Part shown: piece after piece, positions 27,363-36,107 of the stretch
Position numbering within the stretch: the stretch's first letter is position 1
Layout of the letters: the number at the start of each line of letters is the position of its first letter
NCBI GenBank assembly: GCA_947630485.1
Contig: CANRHU010000004.1
Span: forward strand, 30,654-94,653
Direction of reading: 5' to 3'
Length of the DNA: 64,000 bases
Origin: an uncultured Lachnospiraceae bacterium
GTDB lineage: Bacteria; Bacillota; Clostridia; Lachnospirales; Lachnospiraceae
Notes under the pieces: model-generated
The model's database searches: none
Told to the model about the DNA's origin: nothing
Seen by the model: only the letters and a program-made list of their open reading frames with translations
Position numbers and translations under genes: made by a program

Positions 27363-28283
27363 CTACTGCGGGCTGTAGTTGATCCTCACTTTAATCGCCT
27401 GGTTATAGTTGCCGAATTTCTTGCCGAAGATCGTAAATCCGCCTACATTGGCCGCGTCCGCCGCCACCTCGAAGCGGAATTTCACGGTGCTCTTATAATT
27501 CAGATGAAACTGGTCGATCGTCACGTCGGAAATCTTAAGTCCGTCCAGGTACGTCCCGGTGCTGTCGATAACGATCAGCTTCAGAAGTCCGTACTGATTC
27601 CAGTTGGGGAACCACCAGTCCGGCGTGAAAATACCCTGCACATCGCCGAAATCCCCCGGGCTTGTCCACATACCGATACATACGTCGTTTAGGTAGAAGC
27701 TGATATCGGAGGGCCAGTTATTGTTGACGCCAGGCGCTTCGGAGCTGATTTCCATCGACAGGGAAATCTGGTCGATCCGGGTGGACGGCGGCAGAAGCGT
27801 CGGCACCAGATACTCCACATACCCCTTTCCGAACCACAATATCTCCGCGTACATCCGATCCGCGTGGGCGAAATACCGGGGATCGTCCACCTCGCCGATC
27901 AGATAGTCGGCGGTAGCGATGCCGCAGGTCGGGAAAATTTCATATCCCACATAATGACCCACAGGAATCTCCGTATAATAGACATTGCCCAAATTCTCCG
28001 TAACTTCCGAAACAACATCCACCAGAATCTTCTCCTGACGCACGCGGCACAGCTTCTGGTTGCCGTGGCCTCCCCTCTCCGTCAGGACGCTTACCAGACC
28101 GCTCTCCTCCAGCATACGCACATGGCTGGTCAGGGCGCCGTTCGTCACGCCCAGGGCGCTGGCAAGCTCATTCATATTCATTTCCCCATTGTCCAAAAGC
28201 AGCTTCACGATGCGGATTCGGATTTCTGACGCGAGCGCCTTGAATACCGGGAGCCCCTCATCCAGATTCTTAATGTGAAGCAT
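27363..28283 (-). CDS. ArsR-type HTH regulator with large C-terminal sensor domain
   Basis: 306 aa from the ATG at 28283 (GAGGGG upstream; a GTG two codons earlier is possible). Residues 10-85 form an ArsR-like winged helix: [52 protein letters not shown]. The rest, about 200 residues, is beta-rich ([43 protein letters not shown]) and resembles a sugar-binding jelly roll more than a metal site; the Cys pairs of metal-sensing ArsR proteins are lacking. Located just before the kinase and epimerase genes, it is the best candidate for the arabinose-responsive regulator of this locus (inference). Confidence 0.8.
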   Translation of the reverse strand: MLHIKNLDEGLPVFKALASEIRIRIVKLLLDNGEMNMNELASALGVTNGALTSHVRMLEESGLVSVLTERGGHGNQKLCRVRQEKILVDVVSEVTENLGNVYYTEIPVGHYVGYEIFPTCGIATADYLIGEVDDPRYFAHADRMYAEILWFGKGYVEYLVPTLLPPSTRIDQISLSMEISSEAPGVNNNWPSDISFYLNDVCIGMWTSPGDFGDVQGIFTPDWWFPNWNQYGLLKLIVIDSTGTYLDGLKISDVTIDQFHLNYKSTVKFRFEVAADAANVGGFTIFGKKFGNYNQAIKVRINYSPQ

Positions 28284-28384
28284 CTCCACACCCCTCTCTC
28301 CATAAAATTCCTCTGCCTCCGCCGCTATCCGTCTGCCGGGCGTTTCCTCGGTCCGCAGCGGTCAGAGCCGGCATATCCGACGCG

Positions 28385-29815
28385 TCAATATGCCTTTCCC
28401 CAATAAGCGTTTCCATTCTGGTCGATCCCGGACACCACCGTGACCGGCCTGCTGTTCTCAAAATCCCAGCATCTGTGGAATACGCCGTTTTTCACCAGCT
28501 TCCTGGCTTTCTGGAAACCGATATCCGCCGAGAGCCTGATCCTGTTTCCGTTTTCCTCAAACCGGATGAGCTCCCACCCGCTTATCACATTTTCCAGAGA
28601 TTCCTGTACGGCATCCGCGACGGAAGCGGCGCGGCCGGCCGGCATCCCCGGCCATGCCCTGCCAAACGATTTCTCATCCGTCCACGCGGCTGCCGACAAA
28701 CCGCCGACGCCGGTCGCCGTCATAGGCTCCCCGACGTAAGGCTCCGGGCTCAGCACCGGCCAGCCGTTCACAAAAAACATCGGCCGTATCATCAGATAGT
28801 GCATCCTATAACTGTCCCTCTGCTCCTTAGGATCATACTTCCGATCGATATTGGCCCCATCCCGTATGTGATGGACAAAGAAATACGCATTCCTCCGGGG
28901 ATCGTAGAACGGGACCCCATGCCCCGGCCCGCGAAAGCCGTTGAAGCTCCATTCCTTCCGCGCATTGCCCGCGTTCGGCGCTTCCGCCCGGAAGCGGTAG
29001 CTCCCCGCAATCCGCACACCCATGGAATCTTCCACCAGACAGCGGCCCTTCCAGTCCAGATACGGTCCCTGCAGCCGACGGCTGCGTCCCACCCGGATGT
29101 CGTAATTGTCCCCGAGCCATCCGTATGACTGGAACAGATAATAGTACCTGGTTTCCGGCACGAAAATCACCGCGGCGCCCTCCGGCCCGTCGATGACCGG
29201 CCTCGGATTCCTCTTCGAAATGCACTGTCCGAACGACCTCACGTCCCCGTCAACCGGCAGTCCTGTCTCCCCGTTCAGCTCCTTTAAAAATATCCCGCCG
29301 AAGAAGGAGCCGTATACCAGATAACACCGCTCCCCATCCCACACGATATGGGCGTCGATGGCATTGGGAGCCGCGTCGTCCGTCCCCCAGGTATCCATCA
29401 CCACGCCCCGGTTCTCGAACGGCCCCAGCGGATGCTTCGCCACCGCGAGCCAGATCCGCGATTCCGAGCTTCCGAACGCCCTTGTCGCCGCGTAGTACAT
29501 CCGGTATTCGCCCTTTACATACTCCACATACGGAGCCCAGAAGCTGCGGGTAGGCGGATACTCGCCGTTATCCCGCCCCTGGGCGATGGCTGCCTCCGAC
29601 AGCACCGTTCCCTCATACCGGAAATGCACAAGATCCTTCGAGGAACGCACCGGTATGCCGATTTTGTCGTTCAGCCCGCAGAAAGGCATATAGGTATCCG
29701 TCGAATAGGAATAGTAAGCACGCGTCACCGGATCCCACATCATTGAAGGATCGTGGGAGCCGAGCGCCGCGTTGCGCTTCACATCAAAATCATTCAGCCG
29801 CAGGATACCGTCCAT
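28385..29815 (-). CDS. GH43 glycosidase, arabinanase/arabinofuranosidase-like
   Basis: 476 aa from the ATG at 29815 (AAGGAAATA upstream). No signal peptide. GH43 signatures: ALGSHDPSMMWDPVTRAYYSYSTD (catalytic base Asp), SFWAPYVEYVKGEYRMYYAAT, NAIDAHIVWDGERCYLVYGSFFGGIF and GPGHGVPFYDPRRNAYFFVHH. Closest in layout to endo-arabinanase-like subfamilies; C-terminal 80 residues form an extra domain. Its own promoter lies upstream. The regulator, kinase and epimerase genes follow on the same strand, 101 bp downstream, so it may head that transcript. Confidence 0.85.
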   Translation of the reverse strand: MDGILRLNDFDVKRNAALGSHDPSMMWDPVTRAYYSYSTDTYMPFCGLNDKIGIPVRSSKDLVHFRYEGTVLSEAAIAQGRDNGEYPPTRSFWAPYVEYVKGEYRMYYAATRAFGSSESRIWLAVAKHPLGPFENRGVVMDTWGTDDAAPNAIDAHIVWDGERCYLVYGSFFGGIFLKELNGETGLPVDGDVRSFGQCISKRNPRPVIDGPEGAAVIFVPETRYYYLFQSYGWLGDNYDIRVGRSRRLQGPYLDWKGRCLVEDSMGVRIAGSYRFRAEAPNAGNARKEWSFNGFRGPGHGVPFYDPRRNAYFFVHHIRDGANIDRKYDPKEQRDSYRMHYLMIRPMFFVNGWPVLSPEPYVGEPMTATGVGGLSAAAWTDEKSFGRAWPGMPAGRAASVADAVQESLENVISGWELIRFEENGNRIRLSADIGFQKARKLVKNGVFHRCWDFENSRPVTVVSGIDQNGNAYWGKAY

Positions 29816-29850
29816 GGGGCATATTTCCTTTCTGCTTTTCACTATTATCA

Positions 29851-29879
29851 ATCATATCACATCGTTTTATATTTAACAA
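29851..29879 (-). promoter_or_regulatory. promoter of the second GH43 gene
   Basis: Minus-strand TTGTTA (29874-29879), 17-base spacer, TATGAT (29851-29856), 36 bases before the start codon. Confidence 0.65.
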
Positions 29880-29904
29880 TAATATTTTACCTGTTTGTAA
29901 ATAC

Positions 29905-29935
29905 AAAAATCGTGTCACTGGCACGTTTTTTGCAT
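29905..29935 (+). repeat. TCACTGG-loop hairpin, copy 1
   Basis: AAAAATCGTG / TCACTGG / CACGTTTTTT then GCATAC. The stem CGTG/CACG plus A5/T5 pairs around the seven-base loop TCACTGG. Member of an intergenic hairpin family seen elsewhere in the window, with a different stem sequence here. Confidence 0.6.
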
Positions 29936-29946
29936 ACTGACGTAAA

Positions 29947-29986
29947 ACAAAAAGCCGCTCTCCTGTTTTCCACGAAAAGCGACTTT
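29947..29986 (-). terminator. terminator after the abfA-DUF6171 transcript
   Basis: AAAGTCGCT (29978-29986 read on minus) pairs with AGCGGCTTT (29951-29959), followed by a T-run on the minus strand, about 85 bases past the DUF6171 stop codon. Confidence 0.65.
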
Positions 29987-30071
29987 GCATTCCGTTGTTC
30001 TTTCGGGCCGCGGGCCAGGGTGCCTACCGGCGCCCCGCCGAATCCCGGATTGCGTCCAAATATCCTTACCC

Positions 30072-30545
30072 TCACCAGCGCTTCGCCGGACACCGGGCCG
30101 CGCGCTTTAAAGCCCTTACCTCGGCGTAACAGCCGCACTGCATACAGGTGGCGTTGTCCAGATACGGACATTCCCGGCAGACCGACAGACGCCGGGCATA
30201 CTCCGCGTCGTCCGCTTTCTCCGAGGCCGGCATGGCCTGGCGCAGGCGGACAATGCTCTGATAATACGTCTCCTGACCGTCCATCTCATAGAGGAAGCAG
30301 CGCCGGCAACGGCGGAGCGCGGCTATCCGCGCCTCCCCATCCCGCGTCCGCATTTCCGGCACGGATTCCGGCGCGGACTTTGGCACGGATTCCGGCGCGC
30401 ACTCCGGCACAATCTCCGGCACGGATTCCGGCGTGCACTCCGACACCGTCTCCGGTACGGGCTCCGGCACAGTCTCCGCCAGTTGTATGTACGGCGCGGC
30501 GGCCCTCACCGGGCCGCCGCCTGAGACATGATCGCACACTGTCAT
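30072..30545 (-). CDS. DUF6171 family Cys-rich protein with Val-Pro/Glu repeat extension
   Basis: 157 aa. The C-terminal 85 residues are DUF6171-like: CRRCFLYEMDGQETYYQSIVR, then RRLSVCRECPYLDNATCMQCGCYAEVRA ending in RCP, with eight Cys in zinc-ribbon-type CxxC and CxxCxC spacings. Residues about 24-66 are a degenerate four-residue repeat (PESV, PEIV, PECA, PKSA) encoded by imperfect 12-base repeats, which is not usual for the family. A start inside or after the repeat cannot be excluded. It begins six bases after the stop of the GH51 gene, so the two are co-transcribed. Function unknown. Confidence 0.65.
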   Translation of the reverse strand: MTVCDHVSGGGPVRAAAPYIQLAETVPEPVPETVSECTPESVPEIVPECAPESVPKSAPESVPEMRTRDGEARIAALRRCRRCFLYEMDGQETYYQSIVRLRQAMPASEKADDAEYARRLSVCRECPYLDNATCMQCGCYAEVRALKRAARCPAKRW

Positions 30546-30550
30546 ACCGA

Positions 30551-32032
30551 TTACTCCGTGATCGTAAACGCCGCTACGCTGCAGGCCGGCATCACTGCGG
30601 TAAATCCGCTCTCCGTCACCTGAATGCCGCTCATCGGCTGAGGCTTCACGTTCTCCGGCGCGTCGAAGGTATTATATGCGCCGGACGCACCTGCCAGCAC
30701 CGTTCCTTCCACCTTTCCGCAACGGCCGATCCCGGACCACAGGACCTCCACCGGCGCAGCCTCCGTATCGCTTAAGTTGGCCACGGTCAGAAGCACGCTT
30801 CCGTTCGCCGCCTGGCTGGCCGACACATGCAGGTTCGGCACCTGATCGTCGCCGCAGCCCACGGTCTTTGTCTCCGCGTAGGTCTCCAGCTGCTTCGCGT
30901 TCTGATGCCCCTTATACATATGGAAGACATGGTAGCTGGGCGTCAGCACCATCTTTTCGCCCTCGGTCAGAACCATGGCCTGGAGCACATTGACGGTCTG
31001 GGCGATATTGGCCATGACCACCACGTCGCAATGGTCGTTAAAGATGTTCAGATTGATCGCGGCCACCAATGCATCGCGCATCGTGTTCTGCTGGTAGAGG
31101 AAGCCCGGATTCGTGTCCGGCTCCACATCGAACCAGGTGCCCCACTCGTCGACCACCAGACCCAGCTTATGCTTCGGATTCGTCATGCGCATGATATTGG
31201 TATGGTTCTCCACCAGCGTCTTCATGTACAGAGTCTTCCGAAGCGTCGTGTAATACTCTTCCGTCGTGAAGCCGGTGGCGGCTCCCTTATGGTGCCAGTC
31301 TTCATTTGGCACCGTATAATAATGCAGGGACATCGCGTCGATCACATGACCGGCAACTCTGGCCACCGCCTCGGTCCAGCGGTAATCATCCACATTGGCG
31401 CCGGAAGCGATCTTATAGATCTTATGCTCCTTGTCATAGTTGCGCAGATACGTAGAATACTGACGGCACAGGTCTCCGTAATACTCCGGCCGCATATTGC
31501 CTCCGCAGCCCCACGCCTCGTTGCCGATGCCCCAGTACTTCACATGCCACGGCTCGTCGCGGCCGTTTAAGCGGCGCAGGCTGGCCATCGGGGAAATACC
31601 TCCCATGTTGCAGTACTCGACCCAGTCGGAAAACTCCTGAACCGTGCCGGAGCCCACATTGCCGGAAATATACGGCTCGCACCCCAACTGACGGCACAGC
31701 TCCAGAAACTCGTGGGTACCGAAGGAATTGTCCTCGGTGACGCCGCCCCAGTTGGTGTTGACAATGGTCTTGCGGTTCTCCTTCGGGCCGATGCCGTCCT
31801 GCCAGTGATAGGTGTCGGCAAAGCAGCCTCCCGGCCAGCGAAGCACCGGGATATTCAGATCCTTAAGCGCATTTACCACGTCGGTACGCATACCGTTTAC
31901 GTTCGGAATGTCGGAATTGTCGCCCGCATACAGGCCTCCATAGATGCAGCGGCCCAGATGCTCGGAAAAATGTCCGTAAATGTTCTTGTTGATGGTTCCT
32001 TTGGAACGGTTTCCATTGATAATGATACGCAT
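30551..32032 (-). CDS. abfA: alpha-N-arabinofuranosidase, GH51
   Basis: 493 aa, typical for intracellular GH51 enzymes; no signal peptide. (beta/alpha)8 barrel with PVLRWPGGCFADTYHWQDGIGP, the acid/base Glu in WGIGNEAWGCGGNM and the nucleophile Glu in LVVDEWGTWF, then a C-terminal beta-sandwich. Releases terminal arabinofuranose from oligomers. AAGGAGGA precedes the ATG at 32032; longer readings are unsupported. Works with the GH43 enzymes to finish arabinan breakdown in the cytoplasm. Confidence 0.95.
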   Translation of the reverse strand: MRIIINGNRSKGTINKNIYGHFSEHLGRCIYGGLYAGDNSDIPNVNGMRTDVVNALKDLNIPVLRWPGGCFADTYHWQDGIGPKENRKTIVNTNWGGVTEDNSFGTHEFLELCRQLGCEPYISGNVGSGTVQEFSDWVEYCNMGGISPMASLRRLNGRDEPWHVKYWGIGNEAWGCGGNMRPEYYGDLCRQYSTYLRNYDKEHKIYKIASGANVDDYRWTEAVARVAGHVIDAMSLHYYTVPNEDWHHKGAATGFTTEEYYTTLRKTLYMKTLVENHTNIMRMTNPKHKLGLVVDEWGTWFDVEPDTNPGFLYQQNTMRDALVAAINLNIFNDHCDVVVMANIAQTVNVLQAMVLTEGEKMVLTPSYHVFHMYKGHQNAKQLETYAETKTVGCGDDQVPNLHVSASQAANGSVLLTVANLSDTEAAPVEVLWSGIGRCGKVEGTVLAGASGAYNTFDAPENVKPQPMSGIQVTESGFTAVMPACSVAAFTITE

Positions 32033-32187
32033 GATACTTGTCCTCCTTACGGGATACCGGTCTGCCGCCGGTATCAGCCGCGTGCTTTTCATCACATATC
32101 ATACAACATGAGGAAGCATTTTTCCAGTGGTTTTTATGCTTATTTTAATTATTTTACATTTTAGTCAAATATCATAAAAACACACGC

Positions 32188-32224
32188 AAAAACCGCGTGC
32201 AGAATGACATTTTTCTGCACGCGG
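32188..32224 (-). terminator. terminator of the sulfhydrylase gene
   Basis: CCGCGTGCAGAA (32193-32204) pairs with TTCTGCACGCGG (32213-32224), a 12-bp perfect stem, followed by five T on the minus strand; 45 bases after the stop codon. Confidence 0.9.
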
Positions 32225-32268
32225 CATGGAATCTGCTGCTTCTTTTTCATTGTTTGACACAGGCCGCG

Positions 32269-33552
32269 TCATCTCGCCGCCGCAAACCCCTTCTCCAGAT
32301 CCGCGATGATGTCGTCGATGTGCTCGGTTCCGATCGACAGACGGATCGTGTTTGGCTTGATGCCCTGGTCGGCCAGCTCCTCCGCCGACAGCTGGGAGTG
32401 GGTCGTGGTCGCCGGATGAATTACCAGGCTCTTCACGTCGGCCACATTGGCCAGCAGCGAGAAGATCTCCAGACTGTCGATGAACCGGTACGCCTCCTCC
32501 TGGCCGCCTTTGATCTCAAACGTGAAGATGCTTGCTCCGCCGTTGGGGAAATATTTCTCATAGAGGGCGTGATCCGGGTGATCCGGCAGGGACGGATGGT
32601 TCACCTTCTCTACCTGCGGATGCTTCGCCAGGTACTCCACCACCTTCTTCGTGTTCTCCGCATGGCGATCGAGGCGCAGGGACAGCGTCTCCACGCCCTG
32701 CAGCAGCAGGAAGGCGTTGAACGGAGAGATGGCCGCTCCGGTGTCCCGCAAAAGGATCGCGCGGATGTAGGTCACAAAAGCTGCCGGCCCCGCCGCGTCC
32801 ACGAAGGACACGCCGTGATAGCTGGGATTGGCCTCCGCGATGGGCGCATATCTGCCGCTGGCTTTCCAGTCGAACTTGCCGGAGTCCACGATGATGCCGC
32901 CCAGCGTGGTGCCGTGGCCGCCGATAAACTTGGTGGCGGAATGAACCACGATATCCGCACCGTGCTCGATGGGTCGGATCAGATAAGGAGTGCCGAAGGT
33001 ATTGTCGATTACAAGCGGCAGGCCGTGCTTATGGGCAATGGCCGCGATGGCGTCGATATCCGGAATATCGCTGTTGGGATTGCCCAGGGTCTCCAGATAA
33101 ATGGCTTTGGTATTCTCCTGGATGGCTCCCTCCACTTCCGCCAGATCGTGTGCGTCCACAAAGGTGGTCGTGACGCCGTACTGGCTCAGCGTATGCGAAA
33201 GCAGGTTATAGCTGCCGCCGTAAATCGTCTTCTGGGACACGATATGGTCGCCCTTCTGGGCCAGCGCCATGATCGTGTAGGTGATGGCCGCCGCGCCGGA
33301 TGCCAGCGCCAGCGCGGCCACGCCTCCCTCAAGGGCGGCCATGCGCTTTTCCAGTACATCCTGGGTGGAATTTGTCAGGCGTCCGTAGATATTGCCGGCG
33401 TCGGCCAGGCCGAAGCGGGCCGCCGCGTGGGCTGAATTATGAAATACGTAGGAGGTGGTCTGATAGATCGGCACGGCGCGCGAATCTGTCGCCGGGTCGG
33501 CCTGTTCCTGTCCTACATGAAGCTGAAGCGTCTCAAAACGATAATTGCTCAT
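32269..33552 (-). CDS. O-acetylhomoserine aminocarboxypropyltransferase (sulfhydrylase)
   Basis: 427 aa, the length of MetY/Met17-type enzymes of the Cys/Met PLP-dependent family. Conserved AVPIYQTTSYVF, NIYGRLTNSTQDVLEKRMAALEGG, and the PLP lysine in VHSATKFIGGHGTTLGG. Makes homocysteine from O-acetylhomoserine and sulfide. Start at 33552 after AAGGGGAT. Lies directly downstream of cysK (68 bp) on the same strand, so both branches of sulfide assimilation are probably transcribed together under the Rrf2-type regulator encoded divergently. Confidence 0.93.
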   Translation of the reverse strand: MSNYRFETLQLHVGQEQADPATDSRAVPIYQTTSYVFHNSAHAAARFGLADAGNIYGRLTNSTQDVLEKRMAALEGGVAALALASGAAAITYTIMALAQKGDHIVSQKTIYGGSYNLLSHTLSQYGVTTTFVDAHDLAEVEGAIQENTKAIYLETLGNPNSDIPDIDAIAAIAHKHGLPLVIDNTFGTPYLIRPIEHGADIVVHSATKFIGGHGTTLGGIIVDSGKFDWKASGRYAPIAEANPSYHGVSFVDAAGPAAFVTYIRAILLRDTGAAISPFNAFLLLQGVETLSLRLDRHAENTKKVVEYLAKHPQVEKVNHPSLPDHPDHALYEKYFPNGGASIFTFEIKGGQEEAYRFIDSLEIFSLLANVADVKSLVIHPATTTHSQLSAEELADQGIKPNTIRLSIGTEHIDDIIADLEKGFAAAR

Positions 33553-33620
33553 TTTCTTTATCCCCTTATCTATCATATTTTCCGACTGCTTATGGACTTC
33601 CGGCTCCGCTGTCTTTTGGC

Positions 33621-34550
33621 CTACGCAAACAGCGGCGTTGACAGATACCGGTCTCCCGTATCCGGCAGAAGCACCACGATCGTCTTGCCTTCATTCTCCG
33701 GCCGTTTCGCAAGCTCAAGCGCCGCCCAGGCCGCCGCGCCGGAGGAAATGCCCACCAGCACGCCTTCTTTTCTTCCGATCAGACGCCCCACGTCAAACGC
33801 GTCTTCATTGGTTACCGGAATGATCTCATCATAAATGCCGGTATTCAGCACCTCCGGCACAAAGCCCGCGCCGATACCCTGAATCTTGTGGGAACCGCTG
33901 ACGCCCTTAGAGAGAACCGGGGACGAAGCCGGCTCCACGGCCACAATCCGGATCCCCGGCTTCTTGGCCTTCAGATACTCGCCGACGCCGGTAATCGTAC
34001 CGCCCGTACCGACGCCCGCGACGAAAATATCCACCTGACCGTCTGTGTCGTTCCAGATCTCAGGTCCGGTAGTCTCCCGGTGAATCCGCGGGTTGGCCGG
34101 GTTCACAAACTGCCCTGCGATGAAGCTGTCCGGAATCTCCTTCGCCAGCTCATCCGCCTTTGCGATGGCTCCCGGCATCCCTTTGGCCCCTTCACTCAAA
34201 ACCAGCTCCGCGCCGTAGGCTTTCATCAGCTGCCTGCGCTCGACGCTCATGGTCTCAGGCATGACGATAATGATGCGGTATCCCCTGGCGGCCGCCACAG
34301 CGGCCAGACCGATGCCCGTATTTCCGGATGTGGGCTCTATGATGACGGAATTGGGCGTTAATATCCCTCTTGTCTCCGCGTCGTCGATCATCGCCATAGC
34401 GACTCTGTCCTTAACGGAACCGGCCGGATTGAAATATTCGAGTTTCGCCAGCACACGGGCCTTCAAACTCTCCTCCTTCTCCACATGGCTAAGCTCCAAA
34501 AGCGGTGTGCCTCCAATCAGCTGATCGGCAGATGTAAAAATACGGCTCAT
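33621..34550 (-). CDS. cysK: cysteine synthase A (O-acetylserine sulfhydrylase)
   Basis: 309 aa. [13 protein letters not shown] at the N-terminus, PLP lysine in [14 protein letters not shown], substrate loop [13 protein letters not shown], phosphate-binding [13 protein letters not shown], and [12 protein letters not shown] near the end. Forms L-cysteine from O-acetylserine and sulfide in the cytoplasm. Divergent from the Rrf2 regulator with a shared, symmetric control region carrying one operator-like CCCATTAAC box on each side. Confidence 0.95.
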   Translation of the reverse strand: MSRIFTSADQLIGGTPLLELSHVEKEESLKARVLAKLEYFNPAGSVKDRVAMAMIDDAETRGILTPNSVIIEPTSGNTGIGLAAVAAARGYRIIIVMPETMSVERRQLMKAYGAELVLSEGAKGMPGAIAKADELAKEIPDSFIAGQFVNPANPRIHRETTGPEIWNDTDGQVDIFVAGVGTGGTITGVGEYLKAKKPGIRIVAVEPASSPVLSKGVSGSHKIQGIGAGFVPEVLNTGIYDEIIPVTNEDAFDVGRLIGRKEGVLVGISSGAAAWAALELAKRPENEGKTIVVLLPDTGDRYLSTPLFA

Positions 34551-34587
34551 ATGATTACCTCCTGTTTATTACCTATTAAACTGATAT

Positions 34588-34596
34588 GTTAATGGG
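34588..34596 (-). promoter_or_regulatory. CCCATTAAC box downstream of the cysK -10 (putative CymR/Rrf2 operator)
   Basis: CCCATTAAC on the minus strand starts just after the -10 box. The same nonamer occurs in the divergent promoter (34666-34674). The context with an Rrf2 regulator suggests an operator; not proven. Confidence 0.5.
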
Positions 34597-34597
34597 G

Positions 34598-34626
34598 ATT
34601 ATACGTCTGTATTCCTGCTTTGTCAA
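34598..34626 (-). promoter_or_regulatory. cysK promoter
   Basis: Minus-strand consensus TTGACA (34621-34626), 17-base spacer, TATAAT (34598-34603). Confidence 0.9.
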
Positions 34627-34658
34627 TAGCGTTTCTTATATTTTTTTCGATTTGTCTA

Positions 34659-34687
34659 TTGATTACCCATTAACCATGTACTATAAT
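34659..34687 (+). promoter_or_regulatory. promoter of the Rrf2 regulator with embedded CCCATTAAC box
   Basis: TTGATT (34659-34664), 17-base spacer, TATAAT (34682-34687). The spacer holds CCCATTAAC (34666-34674), matching the box at the cysK promoter, so the regulator probably represses both. Confidence 0.85.
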
Positions 34688-34761
34688 AGGTTTATAGGCA
34701 TTTTGCACAAACCGAACACGGATGCGGCCATCGAACAAAACACCAGTCAGGAGAACAAACG

Positions 34762-35193
34762 ATGCTGATATCGACAAAAGGACGTTATGCGCTGCGGGTC
34801 ATGATTGATCTTGCAGAAAATCAGAAGGACAGCTACGTACCGCTGAAGGAGACGGCACAGCGGCAGGAAATATCGGAAAAATATCTGGAAGGGATCTTAA
34901 AGACGCTGGTGCAGCATAACATGCTGACCGGGGTCCGCGGCAAAGGCGGCGGATACCGGCTGACAAAAGCGCCGGAAAACTATACCGTAGGAGAGATTCT
35001 GCGGCTGACGGAAGGGTCGCTGGCGCCGGTCGCATGCCTGGAACCGCAAGCGAAAAGCTGCCCTCGGATGGCGCAGTGCCGGACGCTCGAAATGTGGAAA
35101 GGGCTGGATCAGATGATTACGCAGTATCTGGACGGAATTACCATAGCCGATCTGATGAGCCGCGACGTTCCCGGCTTCGACTATGTTATATAA
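34762..35193 (+). CDS. Rrf2-family transcriptional regulator, CymR-like
   Basis: 143 aa. N-terminal winged helix MLISTKGRYALRVMIDLAENQ, recognition region EISEKYLEGILKTLVQHNMLTGVRGKGGGYRL, typical of Rrf2/CymR/IscR. Three Cys in the region where IscR binds its cluster (ACLEPQAKSCPRMAQC, spacing C-x7-C-x5-C), so redox or Fe-S sensing is possible. Divergently placed to cysK and the sulfhydrylase, the classic position of CymR, the cysteine-metabolism repressor that partners with CysK. Its own promoter carries the same box as cysK, implying autoregulation. Confidence 0.85.
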   Translation: MLISTKGRYALRVMIDLAENQKDSYVPLKETAQRQEISEKYLEGILKTLVQHNMLTGVRGKGGGYRLTKAPENYTVGEILRLTEGSLAPVACLEPQAKSCPRMAQCRTLEMWKGLDQMITQYLDGITIADLMSRDVPGFDYVI

Positions 35194-35200
35194 AGCAGAA

Positions 35201-35245
35201 ATGCGGGAGGATGTCCGCCGCGCCGGCTGCTGCATCCTCCCGCAT
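35201..35245. terminator. 13-bp perfect hairpin between convergent genes
   Basis: ATGCGGGAGGATG (35201-35213) pairs perfectly with 35233-35245 around a 19-base loop, between the ends of the Rrf2 gene and the FNT gene. No clean T-run on either side, so terminator function is likely but not certain. Confidence 0.5.
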
Positions 35246-35260
35246 ACGCATACATCCTCC

Positions 35261-36055
35261 CTATCTGCTGTTTCGTTTATAAAGATAGATCAGATAATAT
35301 CCCAATCCGACGACTCCCGCGCCTCCGATGATATTGCCTGCCGTGACCGGCAAGAGGTTCTTTAGAAAGAAGCTTCCCCAGCCGAGGCCCTCGGCGGCAA
35401 TCCCGTACTCGGCCGCGGCAAAAATCCCCGCGGGTATGTAAAACATGTTGGCGACGCAGTGTTCATAACCGGCCAGCACAAAGAGGAAAATCGGCGGATA
35501 GAGCCCGAAAATTTTCTCCGTGGCCGTGGAACCCCCTGCGGCAATCCAGACCGCGATACAAACAAGCACATTGCACAGAATCCCCCGCAGCAATCCGTCG
35601 GAAGCACTCAGAGAGACCTTCGCCTGCGCGGTACTCACCAGGCTCTGGGCCATGACGCCGCCAAACAGATCCGGCGTATGCCCAAAGACCACCGCTGCCG
35701 CCACCAGGACGCTGCCCGCCAGGTTGCCCAGATACACGACGCACCAGGTCCGAAGAAGCTCCAAAACCGAGATTCTACCGGCCGCGGCGGATATGACCAT
35801 CAGACAGTCTCCTGTGAACAGCTCGCTTCCGGCCAGTACCACCATCACAAGTCCTGCCGGGAACAAAAGCGCTGTGATCACCTTCGCCGTGGAAGGATCC
35901 GCCACGGTCGCTGACGCGGCCACCGTGGACGCGCCGGCAAAAGCGATGAATGCGCCGGCAAGCATTGCCAGCCCGAACAGCCGGGCGATGGGGGTTGTGG
36001 CTTTCCCGGCGCCCGTATCTACATAAGTTTCCGCAATCTTTGCAGGTGTCAGCAT
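35261..36055 (-). CDS. formate/nitrite transporter family (FNT) channel
   Basis: 264 aa with six membrane helices; N-terminus MLTPAKIAETYVDTGAGKATTP, selectivity-filter region LFTGDCLMVISAAAGR, and the central VVYLGNLAGSVLVAA and YEHCVANMFYIPAG motifs of FNT pentameric channels. Moves formate, nitrite, hydrosulfide or related monovalent anions across the membrane. The neighbouring cysteine genes would be compatible with a hydrosulfide channel, but substrate is not decidable here. Follows the amidase gene after a 15-bp tandem repeat. Confidence 0.9.
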   Translation of the reverse strand: MLTPAKIAETYVDTGAGKATTPIARLFGLAMLAGAFIAFAGASTVAASATVADPSTAKVITALLFPAGLVMVVLAGSELFTGDCLMVISAAAGRISVLELLRTWCVVYLGNLAGSVLVAAAVVFGHTPDLFGGVMAQSLVSTAQAKVSLSASDGLLRGILCNVLVCIAVWIAAGGSTATEKIFGLYPPIFLFVLAGYEHCVANMFYIPAGIFAAAEYGIAAEGLGWGSFFLKNLLPVTAGNIIGGAGVVGLGYYLIYLYKRNSR

Positions 36056-36107
36056 CTCAGTTCCTCCTTCTTCAGTCTCTCCTTTTTCAGTTTTTCCTTT
36101 TTCAGTT
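36055..36107 (-). repeat. 15-bp tandem repeat joining the amidase stop and FNT start
   Basis: Read on the minus strand, about three and a half units of GGAACTGAAAAAGGA (variants AAAACTGAAAAAGGA, GAGACTGAAGAAGGA) run from the amidase stop codon (TGA inside the first unit) to the FNT start. Each unit carries a purine-rich ribosome-site-like AAGGA, the last reading AGGAGG. Confidence 0.75.

Noticed and set aside
32114..32141. Inverted repeat AAGCAT...ATGCTT enclosing CCAGTGG in the abfA leader, possibly a sixth TCACTGG-family hairpin
   Set aside because: The stem is only six pairs, the T-rich inner flanks do not pair with each other, and the GCATGGAAA trailer is absent.
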